A stretch of 64,000 nucleotides of DNA, from positions 151,604,224 to 151,668,223 of the forward strand of contig CP136066.1 of NCBI GenBank assembly GCA_032622095.1, given 5' to 3'. This document shows positions 11,231 through 22,374 of this stretch, in pieces (within the stretch, counting starts at the first letter, position 1; each line of letters starts with the position of its first letter). The stretch is from Siphonodentalium dalli (Eukaryota; Mollusca; Scaphopoda; Gadilida; Siphonodentaliidae). The notes below the pieces were generated by a model, which was not told the DNA's origin, made no database searches, and worked only from the letters and a program-made list of their open reading frames with translations. Position numbers and translations under genes: made by a program.

Positions 11231-12897
11231 TGAGAAACACTCCAGAGGTGTTCTTATATTCTCAGCTCAATTTTTTTACAGATGGTAGGCCTATAATCGA
11301 ACAGAGTTTCATTTTACACATAATTATATAGTGACTCTTTAATACACTCTTTGTTTCCCCTTTGTTTCAAGTAGTAAATATTGTCATGTTAAGTATTGCA
11401 TTTGTGAAATGATTCCGCCATGTTTGGGTTTTTGGCAATAATAGTTGAATGTTACATTAATATTTATAGTATGATTTTCTGAGCATCGCGATATTATGAC
11501 ATTGATGTCTCTGGTATAATTTTCTGGGTCACCGATCTGGTTGTTGGAAATGATGGCTGATTAACCCTCGTCCCAACTCAACAGTGTTAATGTTTTAAAT
11601 TTAGGAGATAGAAAATGCTGCCAGAATAATTTCCGAAAAGATTCACGAGATTCAAACTATTTCATTAGAGAGTTCTTAGCCTTAATCCATGGTCATGCAG
11701 GATATCGTTACTTTATACCTCAGTTATCAATCAATGTCTATGAAGTTTCTGGATATTTCCCCGTCTCATCTAGACAAAATTAATGAATTAGCTAAACATG
11801 TATGGCTTAACATCTAACATTTTATAACTAAAAGGATATAAAGCAAGGCTCACATAAACAATGTGGCTACATATAACTTTTTCATTCACAAATTTGAAAA
11901 AAAGCATTTCAGTAAGGAATATTAATGAAAATGTTATTTGTCAATACTCAAGAATTGGTTCTTCTGAAATGTTTTCTGGCAACATTGTTAATACATCTTT
12001 GATTAAATTGAATTCGCTGGTCTGTTTCCCTTTCATATGCTCAATTTTTTTGTAGATTAGGGTACTTGTTTTATATTTTGAGTGTTCATTCAAATTGATT
12101 TGAATATTTAAATTGATGTTTATCATTGCTAACATGATATATTCCAAAATCTGTTGGCTTAATTCATCCTGGGTAAACCGGGAATTAGGTTCGAAATATG
12201 ATGCAAATAACATTCCTGTGTTGACTATACCCAGAAAGAACATGCTTCTTTTGACAGCTTATGTTCCCTTTCACTTGGAAAATCTGCAATTAATAATGAC
12301 GATACAGCATGATACTCGGGGGGGATTATATTTGGATAAGAATATAGCATTTATTGATTTCGGAAAGGTGAGTAGCATTCTTATTATATAAAGTATGTGT
12401 TAATAAAATGTTCCATAAATCAATATAATATACCTTTCTGAAATCATAAAAATACTGTATGACTATCTTCTCAAGTAATTTAAAAATTTGCATCTTTAGT
12501 TGCATAATCTCACAAGACTTAGCTGTATGCCCACTGTGTTCACATGTGATTGGGACTCATACACCCACATCGCACCAGTGATAATTACTTGAACACTCTG
12601 AGTAGCGCTGAATTGTTAAAGTTTGCATGCTTCTGTTTATGGTATTCATGATTTTCTCAAATATTTATTTGGGTATCATTGATCACAAAATGTTGAATCT
12701 TTTACCGAGGATCTCCAAATCTTAACCTAACTCTAACAAGACGGCTGCGATATTGGAATACGTGTATAACATTTTCAATCACGTAAGCGGATTTATGATG
12801 GAAATGCCGTTGGATTAGAAACATCCATTTGTTATTGAATCAAAGCAGATGCTTACTACTATGATATCTCGTTTATTTGTAAATACTGGGTATGCTA
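11231..12897. other. intergenic, nothing firm
   Basis: AT-rich. A 100-codon minus-strand frame (11941-12243) and an overlapping plus-strand one have no splice signals, no start context and no recognisable motif. I see no repeat pair in this stretch. Confidence 0.3.
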
Positions 12898-13012
12898 ACC
12901 AACATTTCAGAGATCCAGGGTGTCCAAATCAATGTTTCGGAGATCCAGGGTACCCAAATCAATGTTTCGGAGATCCAGGGTACCCAAATCAATGTTTTGA
13001 AATCCTGGTAAC
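12898..13012 (+). repeat. 30 bp minisatellite, about 3.7 copies
   Basis: Unit AATCAATGTTTCGGAGATCC + AGGGTACCCA repeats head to tail with few differences; translated it gives a PGYPNQCFGD decapeptide, but the frame is short and isolated, so coding is unlikely. Confidence 0.8.
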
Positions 13013-13321
13013 TGTAATCAGCAGAAACATGCAAACGTGATGAATTCAGCCTTAGTTGTCCAACAATCTTAAACTTTTTACTGATTTCTTAATTATACTC
13101 TCAGCAATATATCTGTTGTGTGGACACTGTTGTTGACTGTTGTTAATGACTCTTTTACACTGTGTTTATGAGTTGGCAATGTTTGTTGGGAAAGGGGTTA
13201 AATTATTTTACATTCATGTAGCAAACTTAAGGTCACATCGACAAAATATTTTGTTTCTCAGGGAAAGTCTCTGCACCTTTTACTTACATTTATTTAAGAC
13301 CTGCCATAAACAAATAAATAT

Positions 13322-13499
13322 ATAACCTTTCATGTCGGGAGCCTCACATATATAAGAGAATGCACTGGCTTACAAGGTCAAGGTAACTATTGTTAGGCCA
13401 TTGCATTCTCTTATATATGCGAGACTCGCATATATAAGAGAATGCATAGGCACAGGGTTTTCATAAGATTACAGGAAGATCCAGTCATGGAAGGGATAA
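13322..13499. mobile_element. MITE family A copy 2 (shorter)
   Basis: TAACCTTTCATGTCGGGAGC ... CATATATAAGAGAATGCA, central TTCTCTTATATATGCGAG/CTCGCATATATAAGAGAA palindrome, right end CCAGTCATGGAAGGGATAAA. One hairpin fewer than copies 1 and 3. Confidence 0.6.
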
Positions 13500-14884
13500 A
13501 TACTGCATGCCTCAATTCATGTTACAAACCTTCACATGAGTAGTTGACAAATGATCATGTCACAAGTCATTGTTTTATAAAGGCTAACCCTGTTGATTAA
13601 AGTTTGATGGCTAGTGTTCATTTAGAGCCATGGTTTTATAAATTTTGCAGATCAAGTTTCCATGTCTACACTCAAATAAATATTTATAGATAAATACCTG
13701 CCTCTCCACACAAAAAAAACAATTTGGCATAAATAATAGCTATCTGCGTTCCTTATCACTTTGAAGAAAAAAAACTTTTCCTGGGAATTGAACTATTTTG
13801 TTATTTGGCCTAAACTATGGATTTTTAAATGTGGACTCATGTTTTAGTGTTTTATGTGTAAGCTTTTATGATACGATCGAGAACATGACATTATGGATAA
13901 CTGTTTTCTATTGAAATCTAAATGCGAACATGTTTTTCATCTTCACTCATACATATATCTATTGCGATTGAGTTGGGCTGACTATCAACAAGCATTGTAC
14001 TGATGATATGTGATCTGAACAAGTATTCAATGTTACAGATACAGCAAGAAACAGCATCTTTGATTGGTCAGTGAAAATCATGTGATATAATTTCTGCGTT
14101 CACATCTTGAGCCATCAACCTTGGGAAACCAAAACAACCGTTCCATCGTTTCTCACCTGACTGTTTATTTATGAAAACATTTGCGCTGAATAACATTATG
14201 TTGACTGATAAAACAGTAACAGTTAATGTCTCCATAGTGTGTAAAGTACTTAATACATTGTATTGTTATTAGTGATATACACTTAGTTTTCATGGTATAA
14301 TTAAGTTAACAGTATTCGTAATGAAAACATTAAAAGGGCAGAATAATTGGAAAGCGTATTCAAAATATATTTCATTTGACTAAGCAAAAAAAAACAACAA
14401 ATTTATAGGCATGAGTTTAATGTTTCATGCTGAGCAGTTATTCTTTTTGATAGTCAGTAACAACTCGGTCTGACACATTTCTGCCATTTACAATTTATTC
14501 TCCGATGAAATATGTTAAAAGCAGAACAGCTGTTATATTTTGTTCCTATCATCTCCATGTCATACCGCTATTATTCTCCAGTCACTTTTCAATATATGCA
14601 GCTTTTTTGCAGACAAACAGATGTGTCTGGAGGTGCATCACATCCACTCGTGATTAATTGGCATATTGTCACACTATGGGGAATGGCATCATATACTTGC
14701 AGTTGAAACATATAATATTCTTGGCATTTTTATATCAAGACATTTTACCTGACATAATAAATAAGAATTGGCATATGAATCGCTGAATCTCAAAGTACTT
14801 CAGCTGTTCATGGTGGTTGCAGTTGGAAATTCAAAGATAGTGTACCTCTTCTGGGCCACAAATAAAATATATATATTTAAAATA
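13500..14884. other. intergenic, nothing seen
   Basis: AT-rich, no supported exon, inverted repeat or RNA gene. Confidence 0.35.
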
Positions 14885-15101
14885 TACAGTAATGCTCTAA
14901 ATAATCAACTCCTTAACCACAGCAGAATTATGGATAACTTTTCAGGATTTAGTCGGAAACATGGTTTGTTGCCATTCATCGGAAAACTCTCACTGAGAGC
15001 TTTCCGATGAATGGCAACAAGCCATATTTCCGACAAAATCCTGAAAATTTACCCATAATTCTGCTGTGGTTAAGGAGTTGATTATTTAGGGCATTACTGT
15101 A
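14885..15101. mobile_element. Tc1/mariner-type palindromic MITE, family C copy 1
   Basis: TA-CAGTAATGC(C/T)CTAAATAA ... TTATTTAGGGCATTACTG-TA: nearly complete palindrome of ~217 bp with arms through TCCTTAACCACAGCAGAATT, GGATTTAGTCGGAAA and CCATTCATCGGAAA; centre CTCTCACTGAGAG. TA flanks and the CAGT start fit Tc1/mariner-derived MITEs. Confidence 0.8.
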
Positions 15102-15159
15102 CCTACCGGTAATAACCCGGAACTATATAACACTTGCTGGGAAGAGATATACTATCTTT

Positions 15160-15300
15160 CTTTAACTCTTTTTATACTAAATACTCATTGATGAGTAGTT
15201 TAAAGGACTCCTTCTGCAATTTTATTATCTGTCGTCTGCTTATTTTTCCCTCTAAATGAATTCATTATTTTGCTGCATATACCAGAATAGTGACTTTGAT
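15160..15300. mobile_element. TTAA element family H, left-half fragment
   Basis: TTTATACTAAATACTCATTG, GACTCCTTCTGCAATTTTAT, TATCTGTCGTCTGCTTATTT match the copy at 22021; right half absent. Confidence 0.4.
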
Positions 15301-15504
15301 TACTGTTTTGCTTTTTACTAATATTTCATCTCTAAGATATCAAAACGAGCAATTACGATAAATCTAGTATGTAGTTCTATTTCTCCTCAAACTTCCCTTC
15401 TCAAATATTGTTGGAACATTTCATGTTATTTATTTTCATTGTGGTCTGTTGAACTGAATTTCACTGACAAAACTTCGTAAAATTATATGTTAAAAGTGTG
15501 CACT

Positions 15505-15660
15505 TTAACCCTTTCAGTGCAAGTCCGATTTTTGTATCAACCCATATTTCTTTAGAGCTCTTTCCATCAATGTATCACATTATTATAATCAATAAATTTG
15601 AAAAATGATCAAGGAAATATGGGTTGATAAAAAAATCGGACTTGGCACTGAAAGGGTTAA
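15505..15660. mobile_element. TTAA palindromic MITE, family B copy 1
   Basis: TTAACCCTTTCAGTGCAAGTCC ends mirrored by GGACTTGGCACTGAAAGGGTTAA-type sequence; interior TTTGTATCAACCCATATTTC, GAGCTCTTTCCATCAATG, ATTATAATCAATAAATTTG. TTAA target and CCCTTT start suggest piggyBac-type mobilisation. 156 bp, directly abutting a family-D copy. Confidence 0.8.
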
Positions 15661-16043
15661 GCCTGCAAATAGTGTGCCTGTCATTTTCAGAATAAGGTCC
15701 CCAGAGGGTGAATTTAGTGACGCTATCCCACACTGCAGGCTAGCATCACCAAATTCAGCCTCATTCCACTTAGGCCTCAAATGCTATAAGAGACCTAGGT
15801 TCAGATTGAAGTTCAAGTTACAAGTTGGTGATGTTGATTATGCATTTTATCTTCTGAAAATTAAGGGATATAGAAACTTCCTATTAACTAAAAACAATGT
15901 TAATTTGAGACTATAGATACTTCCCAGAAGATGTCGCCCGAGCAAAATGAGGTCTCCAGAGGATCACTATTAAAATTCACCCTCTGGGGACCTCATTTTG
16001 CAAATGACAGACACACTATTTTCCGGCTTGGTGCACTTACTGG
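15661..16043. mobile_element. family-D TIR element, complete copy
   Basis: Left GCCTGCAAATAGTGTGCCTG, right complement ending ACAGACACACTATTTTCCGGC. Each side carries the GAATGAGGTCCCCAGAGG-type arm; middle has GATTATGCATTTTATCTTCTG, GGGATATAGAAACTTCCT and CTATAGATACTTCCCAGAAG. Best reference copy in the window (~383 bp). No protein. Confidence 0.75.
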
Positions 16044-16169
16044 AAGATGGGATTCAGTTGAGCAGTCCTATGAAGCATTTCATGTAAAATGCAACATGGT
16101 CCTGGTTACTATATGGCTAATTCAAAATAGCTTCAATATAATTTTAACTTTAGCATTTCCATGAAATGG

Positions 16170-16332
16170 TTAACCCTTTCAGTGCCAAGTCCGATTTTTG
16201 TATCAACCCATATTTCCTTGATCATTTTTCAAATTTATTGATTATAATAATGTGATACATTGATGGAAAGAGCTCTTATATCAAGGAAATATGGGTTGAT
16301 ACAAAAATCGGACTTGGCACTGAAAGGGTTAA
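16170..16332. mobile_element. TTAA palindromic MITE, family B copy 2 (intact)
   Basis: TTAA at both ends; near-perfect 163 bp palindrome, TTAACCCTTTCAGTGCCAAG to its exact complement. Confidence 0.85.
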
Positions 16333-16704
16333 AGGCTGTTAGATTTCCCTGTCAATAGAGGTTTTGGGAATGCATTCTTAAAGAGACCAAAGCTGTTTCA
16401 GAAATTAACATCTTATTATGATTAAATGTACGGTACTGCCAAGTAACATGATAAAGGTGAATCCTATCTAGCTTATCAGTTCAACATTCCATTTTGAGGA
16501 ATGTGCAATACCAACCAAATGTGCTATTTGTCCTGTGCATATCATACCACTGTGGAATCAGTGTCTCCAGTAAAGTAAACTGGAGAGTTATTTTATAGCC
16601 CCTGAATTCCAGGGGAGGTCATTATTATAATGATGGATTATCAACTCAATTACCGAAAAGTGGTTTCACACTAATTACCAAGGTTAATATTTCTACTGAC
16701 TACA

Positions 16705-16868
16705 TACAGTAATACCCTAAATAATCGACTCCTTAACCACAGTTGAATTATGGGTAATTTTTCAGGATTTAGTCTGAAATATGGCTTGTTGCAATAAGCC
16801 ATATTTCTGACTAAATCCTGAATAATTCTGCTGTGGTTACGGAATCGATTATTTAGGGAATTACTGTA
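16705..16868. mobile_element. family C MITE copy 2 (internally deleted)
   Basis: TA-CAGTAATACCCTAAATAA ... TTATTTAGGGAATTACTG-TA; loop shortened, the ATTCATCGGAAA segment is lost. Confidence 0.75.
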
Positions 16869-17404
16869 TAACTTGGTTAATATATGACATTTTGTTTGTA
16901 TTTTGAATCTCATTCCTGTAATAGTGTTTTCAGAATTGTAGTTTTGTTTCCAGATGCTATGATCATATAGCATTCTGAAAAGGTTGGCAGTCATTGTTCA
17001 GTATTTATGCCAATTCTTTTGGAATACTTATATTGAATGAACGGCTACAGTAACCAAGATAATTTTTTCTGCGTAAAGTGCATTGCTGGAGGCATTAGCA
17101 ACTTCATTGTCAGAAATATTTTTTTTCAAATTTGACCTGGAAATAATGGGTCTTTAATTTAAAGCTGCATTTTTATCAGATACTTAGTACATTTTTTTCG
17201 CTCTTATAGGATACTAAAATTGATAAATTCATTGAATTTGAAAAAAACCTTTTCAGTTACTCATTGTTAAAGTTTCTCTCTTGGTAGCATTGAGTTTTAC
17301 AATTGCTTTATTTGAATATTTGGAAAATGTTCTTGTTGCATTTTTCTGCTTATGAATCTCACTCTCTTCTGTCATTTATAAATGAATAGATGAACGCTCA
17401 CTCA

Positions 17405-17760
17405 AACCTGGAAATAGTGTGTCTGTCATTTGCAGAATGAGTCCCCAGAGGGTGAATTTAGTGACGCTATCCCGCAGAGTGGGCTAGCATCACCAAATTT
17501 ACCCTCTGGGGACCTTGTTCTACTTAGGCCTCATCTTCTGGGAAGTATCTATAGTCTAAAAACAACATTGTATTTAGTCAATTCTGTTCAGTTTCTATAT
17601 CCCCTAATTTGCAGCAGATAGAATGGATAATCGAGGGAACTGGGGAACTTCAATCTGATCCTAGGTCTCCCATAGCAGTTGAGGCTCAAGCAGAATAAGT
17701 TCCGCCACGTGGGATATCAATCACTCTGCAAATGACACACCCATTTCAAGACTTGCACTC
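17405..17760. mobile_element. family-D element, near-complete copy
   Basis: AACCTGGAAATAGTGTGTCT at left; hairpin GAATGAGTCCCCAGAGGGTG / ACCCTCTGGGGACC; middle ATCTATAGTCT, TATATCCCCTAATTTGCAG, TGGGGAACTTCAATCTGATC, CTAGGTCTCCCATAGCAGTT; right end CTCTGCAAATGACACAC. The right inner hairpin is eroded. Confidence 0.65.
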
Positions 17761-17884
17761 AAAAAATCTAATCATCTCAAAACCTAATAGTCTCAATTAA
17801 TTTGAAGATGATCTGTCAGCAATATGATAGAAAGTATGAGATATTTTATGTTCAATTTGTTTTCCATTTGAAGGTTCTACTGTC

Positions 17885-18062
17885 TGTAGTGCCCTAAATA
17901 ATCAACTCTTTAACCACAGCAGAATTATGGGTAATTTTTCAGGATTTAGTCGGAAAACTCTCACTGAGAGCTTTCCGATGAATGGCAACAAGCTATGTTT
18001 CCTGAAAAATTACCCATAATTCTGCTGTGGTTAAGGAATCGATTATTTAGGGCATTACTGTA
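17885..18062. mobile_element. family C MITE copy 3
   Basis: Left end degenerate (TGTAGTGCCCTAAATAATCA), right end GATTATTTAGGGCATTACTG-TA; central CTCTCACTGAGAG hairpin kept, one arm shortened. Confidence 0.7.
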
Positions 18063-18213
18063 TTTTATTTTCTATGAATTCTACTTGAGACCACAGTGTG
18101 ATATGTTCATTGCTTCTACATGCATGATCAAATTAATGAAACATTGAGATGTCTCTCAATTCAGATCAAGCTTAAATTGAAACATATTTACACTCAAACA
18201 CAAAAGGTTAGAT

Positions 18214-18293
18214 ATTTAATGCTGCACCAGCACAGCTCCCGTCATGAAAGGGTAAATGCTGCACCAGCGCAGTTGCCATCATGAAAGGGTTAA
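18214..18293. repeat. two tandem right ends of MITE family A
   Basis: AATGCTGCACCAGC(A/G)CAG(C/T)T plus CC(G/A)TCATGAAAGGGT occurs twice head to tail, closing with TTAA, as at the right end of copies 526-783 and 55704-55964. Confidence 0.55.
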
Positions 18294-18653
18294 ACAAAAA
18301 ATAAAAATATGCCGAATTTGCATTCATTTCCGAAATGAGGACTATCCATCGTCGAACCTGAACCGCGACGTGCAACAATGTGCTAAGGATGTGCAGCCTC
18401 TTCAAATAACAGGACAAAATTGAACATAATATATCAAACTATAATGAAGTAATCTGGCATTTACTTCATACTCAAAATTGTGCAACAGATATTGTGGAGG
18501 TTTATATATTTTTTTTTAAATCTAACTTCGCCCATCAAGCATAATATAACAGAATTCTGTGCCCGCATTGCATTGTCCAGTCATCTGACATAGAGGGAAC
18601 ACCATTCAACCGAACATCCAGCGCAGTTCAAAATCCCGTTCAGCAGCTCATTG
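18294..18653. other. intergenic, nothing seen
   Basis: No supported gene or repeat between the family-A ends and family-B copy 3. Confidence 0.3.
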
Positions 18654-18838
18654 TTAACCTTTTCAGTGCCAAGTCCGATTTTTGTATCAACCCATATTTC
18701 CTTGATCATTTTTCAAATTTATTGATTATAATAATGTGATACATTGATGGAAAGAGCTCTAAGAGCTCTTTCCATCAATGTATCACATTATTATAATCAA
18801 TAAAATCAATAAATCGGACTTGGCACTGAAAGGGTTAT
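18654..18838. mobile_element. family B MITE copy 3 (right arm deleted in part)
   Basis: TTAACCTTTTCAGTGCCAAG start; centre AAAGAGCTCTAAGAGCTCTT; right arm skips from AATCAATAAA straight to ATCGGACTTGGCACTGAAAG; final TTAA has become TTAT. Confidence 0.75.
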
Positions 18839-19733
18839 GTAGATTACTTGTAACTGACGAGGTGTACTGAAATAACACTATCACATACACTTGTTTGAAA
18901 TAGCACGCATAGATCCTAAAAATATTTATCCTTGTGCTAGTGCTATGCTTTTCTGTTTCATTCCAGTAGAAACCATCACTTTGTGTTAAAGAATTGCCAT
19001 TTTGAATTAACACCAATTTCTCAAATTCCCCAAGGCAGCCAGTGGATTCTTCAGAATGGTGCTCTGGACCACCATAATCCACTGCAAAAAAACTTTTAAC
19101 AAGCATTTGTGACTTGGCAGTCGGATATTTTATGTTCTATTTCCAAACAATATCTGAGCAACATTCCACGGTGGTTTCATTGTTTGTCTCCGAGACACGA
19201 AACTTGCCATACTATAGGCAGCATTAAATAAAGGCCGCTACTCATACGTATAATTCACACTTGGCGTGTGGAGTTTATCAACAAGTGATAGTTGAGCTAT
19301 TATACAAGATCTCCCATCGTACCATAAGGAACGGTGTAGTCTAATGATGCTTGACTGGCAAAATAAAAAGTTTTAAATCTAAACCTCTGTATTAACTGTC
19401 GCACCACTTCCTCTCTCAGGCTTTCATCAGAATATTAGCATTATGATCACACTTATTACTATGAAAACTGTATTTGTGATATGAAGACAATTCGTAGCAA
19501 ATTTTTTCCATGTGTATATGGTTCTGACCTAACCTTAGCATGGTTTCAACTTTCATAACTGGGCAAATAAAATTTATTAACAGCAAGCATCCATGAAAAT
19601 TGTGCATTCTGATTTAATATTCAGTACACAAACTAAACAATTGATGTCAATTATTGTCTAGTTCAAACAAATTTTTCATCAATGTTCTCACTCAATTTTG
19701 GGATTTTTGTCCCAGCCGACTCTTACAGTAATG
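18839..19733. other. intergenic, one weak exon-like stretch
   Basis: On the minus strand TTTTTTTGCAG precedes an open run (about 19084 down to 18900) reading DYGGPEHHSEESTGCLGEFE and WNETEKHSTS. Composition looks protein-like, but no donor follows, no partner exon was found and I do not recognise the sequence. The remainder shows nothing. Confidence 0.15.
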
Positions 19734-19912
19734 CCCTAAATAATCGACTCCTTAACCACAGCAGAATTATGGGTAATTTTTCAGGATTTAGTCGGAAAAA
19801 TGGCTTGAGAGCTTTCCGATGAATGGCAAGAAGCCATATTTCCAACTAAATCCTGAAAAATTACCCATAATTCTGCTGTGGTTAAGGAGTCGATTATGTA
19901 GGGCATTACTTT
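19734..19912. mobile_element. family C MITE copy 4
   Basis: TA-CAGTAATGCCCTAAATAA, right end GATTATGTAGGGCATTACT without the final GTA; centre shortened. Confidence 0.75.
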
Positions 19913-20365
19913 TCAAAGCATTTCATCTTTTATTGACCTTCTGTATCACTCCTCGGCCTATTAAATTCATTCTCTCACATCATTCTCTCTTTATTCGTAT
20001 GTGGTTATTGTGCAGTTGAGAGTATTTTTCTTTAATTTAAACCAATTTGAGAGAGTTATATATACAGCATTTTGTGCAAAATATCGTAAATTCTCTCCAA
20101 GTTTCACAAGATGAAAAAAAAGTAGTATAATATTTAAAATTTATTGAACTTTTCACATCTTTATGCCAAATACTGTGCAGATAGAACCAGAGATTCTGTG
20201 CAGTGAAAAATAATCGTGTTCTTTGGGATCAAATTTAGACCCCAGATTATTTGGCAAATATCATAATTGAATATAATAACGATAAAAGCAACTGCACTGG
20301 CGTGAAATGTGTTTGCCTGGATACTTACTTTTTAAAATATGTTCTGCATGCAGTATCGTTCATTG

Positions 20366-20567
20366 GAATTGTACCAAGTAAGCTTATTTTTGTATCAACC
20401 CATATTTCCTTGATCATTTTTCAAATTTATTGATTATAATAATGTGATACATTGATGGAAAGAGCTCTTTCCATCAATGTATCACATTATTATAATCAAT
20501 AAATTTGAAAAATTATCAAGGAAATATGGGTTAATACAAAAATCGGACTTGGCACTGAAAGGGTTAA
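20366..20567. mobile_element. family B MITE copy 4 (left end eroded)
   Basis: TTTTTGTATCAACCCATATT ... GGAAAGAGCTCTTTCCATCA ... GGACTTGGCACTGAAAGGGT-TAA. Arms almost identical; the outermost ~15 bp on the left are altered. Confidence 0.75.
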
Positions 20568-20956
20568 AGTGAGGTAATTTTTGGCCAACAAAATTGATTA
20601 GAGAAATTATCTAAAAATGAACTGTTTTAATTTCTTGTGAATACTTGGAGCTGTTTTATGATATTTAATTCGCAATGTCGCTGCACAGTGATTCCCCAGT
20701 TTGCGACAAGACAAAGCAATAGCATGACAGTCTGTAGAATTCATTTAGATTGAGAACAAACAGAAGCATAGTTATAAATAAAGTGCTTTTGAAATAAATA
20801 GTTTGTTTGGTCATTCCCTGGGAGGGATGGTCATTCCCTGGGAGGGAATGATATGTGCACAGTATGAGTGAACCTAGTCTATTGAACAGCTACGTGTTCG
20901 ATAGTCCAGCCAACCACAAATCGTGTCAGGGATCAGAAGATCATCGCATGGAAGTT

Positions 20957-21290
20957 TTAAAGGTCCACTTAATTTTCGAATCCCGAGATCACATTAGATG
21001 TATATAAAATATATGCCATGTTATATACCATTTGATAGAGGAAGCTCCAAAACATAGTATCAACTAATCTGGTGTAATAAACTGTGAACATATTGTTTTT
21101 GTTGAGGTACCGACGTGTTTTCTGTGTTCAGTTTTATCTGGACTGTACTGCAGTCTACTATTACAATGGAAGGGGGAAAAACTCTAGATCTTAGTTTGAA
21201 TTCTGTTGCATTCTGGAAGCAAAATGGGGGAGGAAATGTTTCTATGATTTCAGATATTCTCTATTACTCTGATAGCTGAAAAAGAATAAT
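20957..21290 (+). mobile_element. TTAA element family E copy 1 (right end missing)
   Basis: Begins TTAA-AGGTCCACTTAATTTTCGA and runs collinear with copy 2: ATATACCATTTGA, the TTGTTTTTGTTGAGGTAC block and AATGTTTCTATGATTTCAG. It degenerates near 21275. It shows the sequence into which the LINE inserted in copy 2. Confidence 0.6.
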
Positions 21291-21314
21291 TCCACAAAAC
21301 AAAACCGGACCTCA

Positions 21315-21530
21315 TACAGTAATGCCCTAAATAATCGACTCCTTAACCACAGCAGAATTATGGGCAATTTTTCAGGATTTAGTTGGAAATATGGCTTATT
21401 GCCATTCATCGAAAAGCTTGAGTGAGAGCTTTCTGATGAATGGCAGCAAGCCATATTTCTGACTAAATCCTGAAAAATTACCCAAAATTCTGCTGTGGTT
21501 AAGGAGTCGATTATTTAGGGCATTACTGTA
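21315..21530. mobile_element. family C MITE copy 5 (full length)
   Basis: TA-CAGTAATGCCCTAAATAA to GGGCATTACTG-TA; 216 bp, arms collinear with copy 1. Confidence 0.8.
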
Positions 21531-22020
21531 ATTGCAGGTGCGAAGGTTTCTATGGTACTAAATATCTGTGCCAAGTTTTTAAAGAAATTGACTGAAAAAT
21601 TAAGGAATACAAGCTTGATTGATGTTGCCCACGGACGGACATGCTGATTCCAGTATACCCCCCAGCTCCCATAACTTTGTTACAGTGGGTATAAAAATAC
21701 TGTTCTATTTCCAAGATTTATTATTCATGTATAGAATAAAATGAAATATATTAAATAAAAACATTAATATCACATTCACTCGGAACAAAACTGTCCCAAG
21801 TAAAAAAAGGTAGATGAATTTGTAAAGAATCAAGGCGAGGTTGACCCATTTACTCCACTGACAAGTTGCAATAAAGCTGATGTCATTCTTGAATTATTAG
21901 AACCTTCCACATGGCAGGTACGTGCACATTGCACAAATCCACCAAATTAGAACATATATGCACAATGAGAGCTTGCAGAAGGGAAACAATCTGTTCTAAG
22001 TTATTTATTGCACATCACAT
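21531..22020. repeat. GACG-type dispersed repeat remnant in otherwise featureless DNA
   Basis: GCCCACGGACGGACATGCTG ... CAGTATACCCCCCAGCTCCC ... GTTACAGTGGGTATAAAAA (about 21627-21700) is the stereotyped end of a dispersed repeat. The rest shows nothing. Confidence 0.35.
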
Positions 22021-22374
22021 TTAAAACCCTTTCTATACTAAATACTCATTGACAAGTATTTCACTGAGGAAATGATCAGATAATAATTATCTGAACATTT
22101 CTCTCCAACAAATAGGATGTGAATTTTCTTGGTAATTTATATTATGTTGAGTCGGACTTATATAGGTCTTCGTACCTGTTGTCTGACTCATTGCTTATTT
22201 TATTTGCAATAAACTTATTTATACAAAAAACAAAACAAATAGGACTCCTTCTGTACTTGTATTATCTGTCGGCTGCTTATTTTTCCTGAAAACCCCCTCC
22301 AGATGAATAGACCATTACAATGTATACTTTTATAACTGAATGGGATAATCAATTTTGTATAGAAAGGGCTAAAT
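22021..22374. mobile_element. TTAA element family H, fullest copy, carrying a retroposed insert
   Basis: Left TTAAAACCCTTTCTATACTAAATAC (given in parts: TTAA, CCCTTTCTATACTA), right ...TTGTATAGAAAGGGCTAAAT. An inverted GATCAGATAATAATTATCTG core is present. A 117 bp insert with its own target duplication interrupts it at 22118-22234, and a hAT element has landed exactly at its right end. Confidence 0.6.
22118..22234 (+). mobile_element. short retroposed insert (LINE/SINE 3' end-like) with 10 bp TSD
   Basis: Flanked by ACAAATAGGA at 22108-22117 and 22235-22244. The insert ends GCAATAAACTTATTTATAC and AAAAAACAAA, i.e. an AATAAA signal and A-rich tail, so it behaves as a heavily 5'-truncated retrocopy on the + strand. 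Confidence 0.6.

Noticed and set aside
11941-12243. 100-codon minus-strand frame with protein-like composition
   Set aside because: No recognisable motif, no clear splice sites or partner exon, and an equally long frame overlaps on the other strand; consistent with chance in AT-rich DNA.
12898-13012. CRISPR-like array
   Set aside because: Head-to-tail 30 bp units with no unique spacers, in a eukaryotic genome; it is a minisatellite.
18783-19106. 107-codon minus-strand frame with acceptor-like TTTTTTTGCAG
   Set aside because: Part of it lies in a family-B MITE, no donor or neighbouring exon fits, and the protein is not recognised; noted only as a weak possibility.
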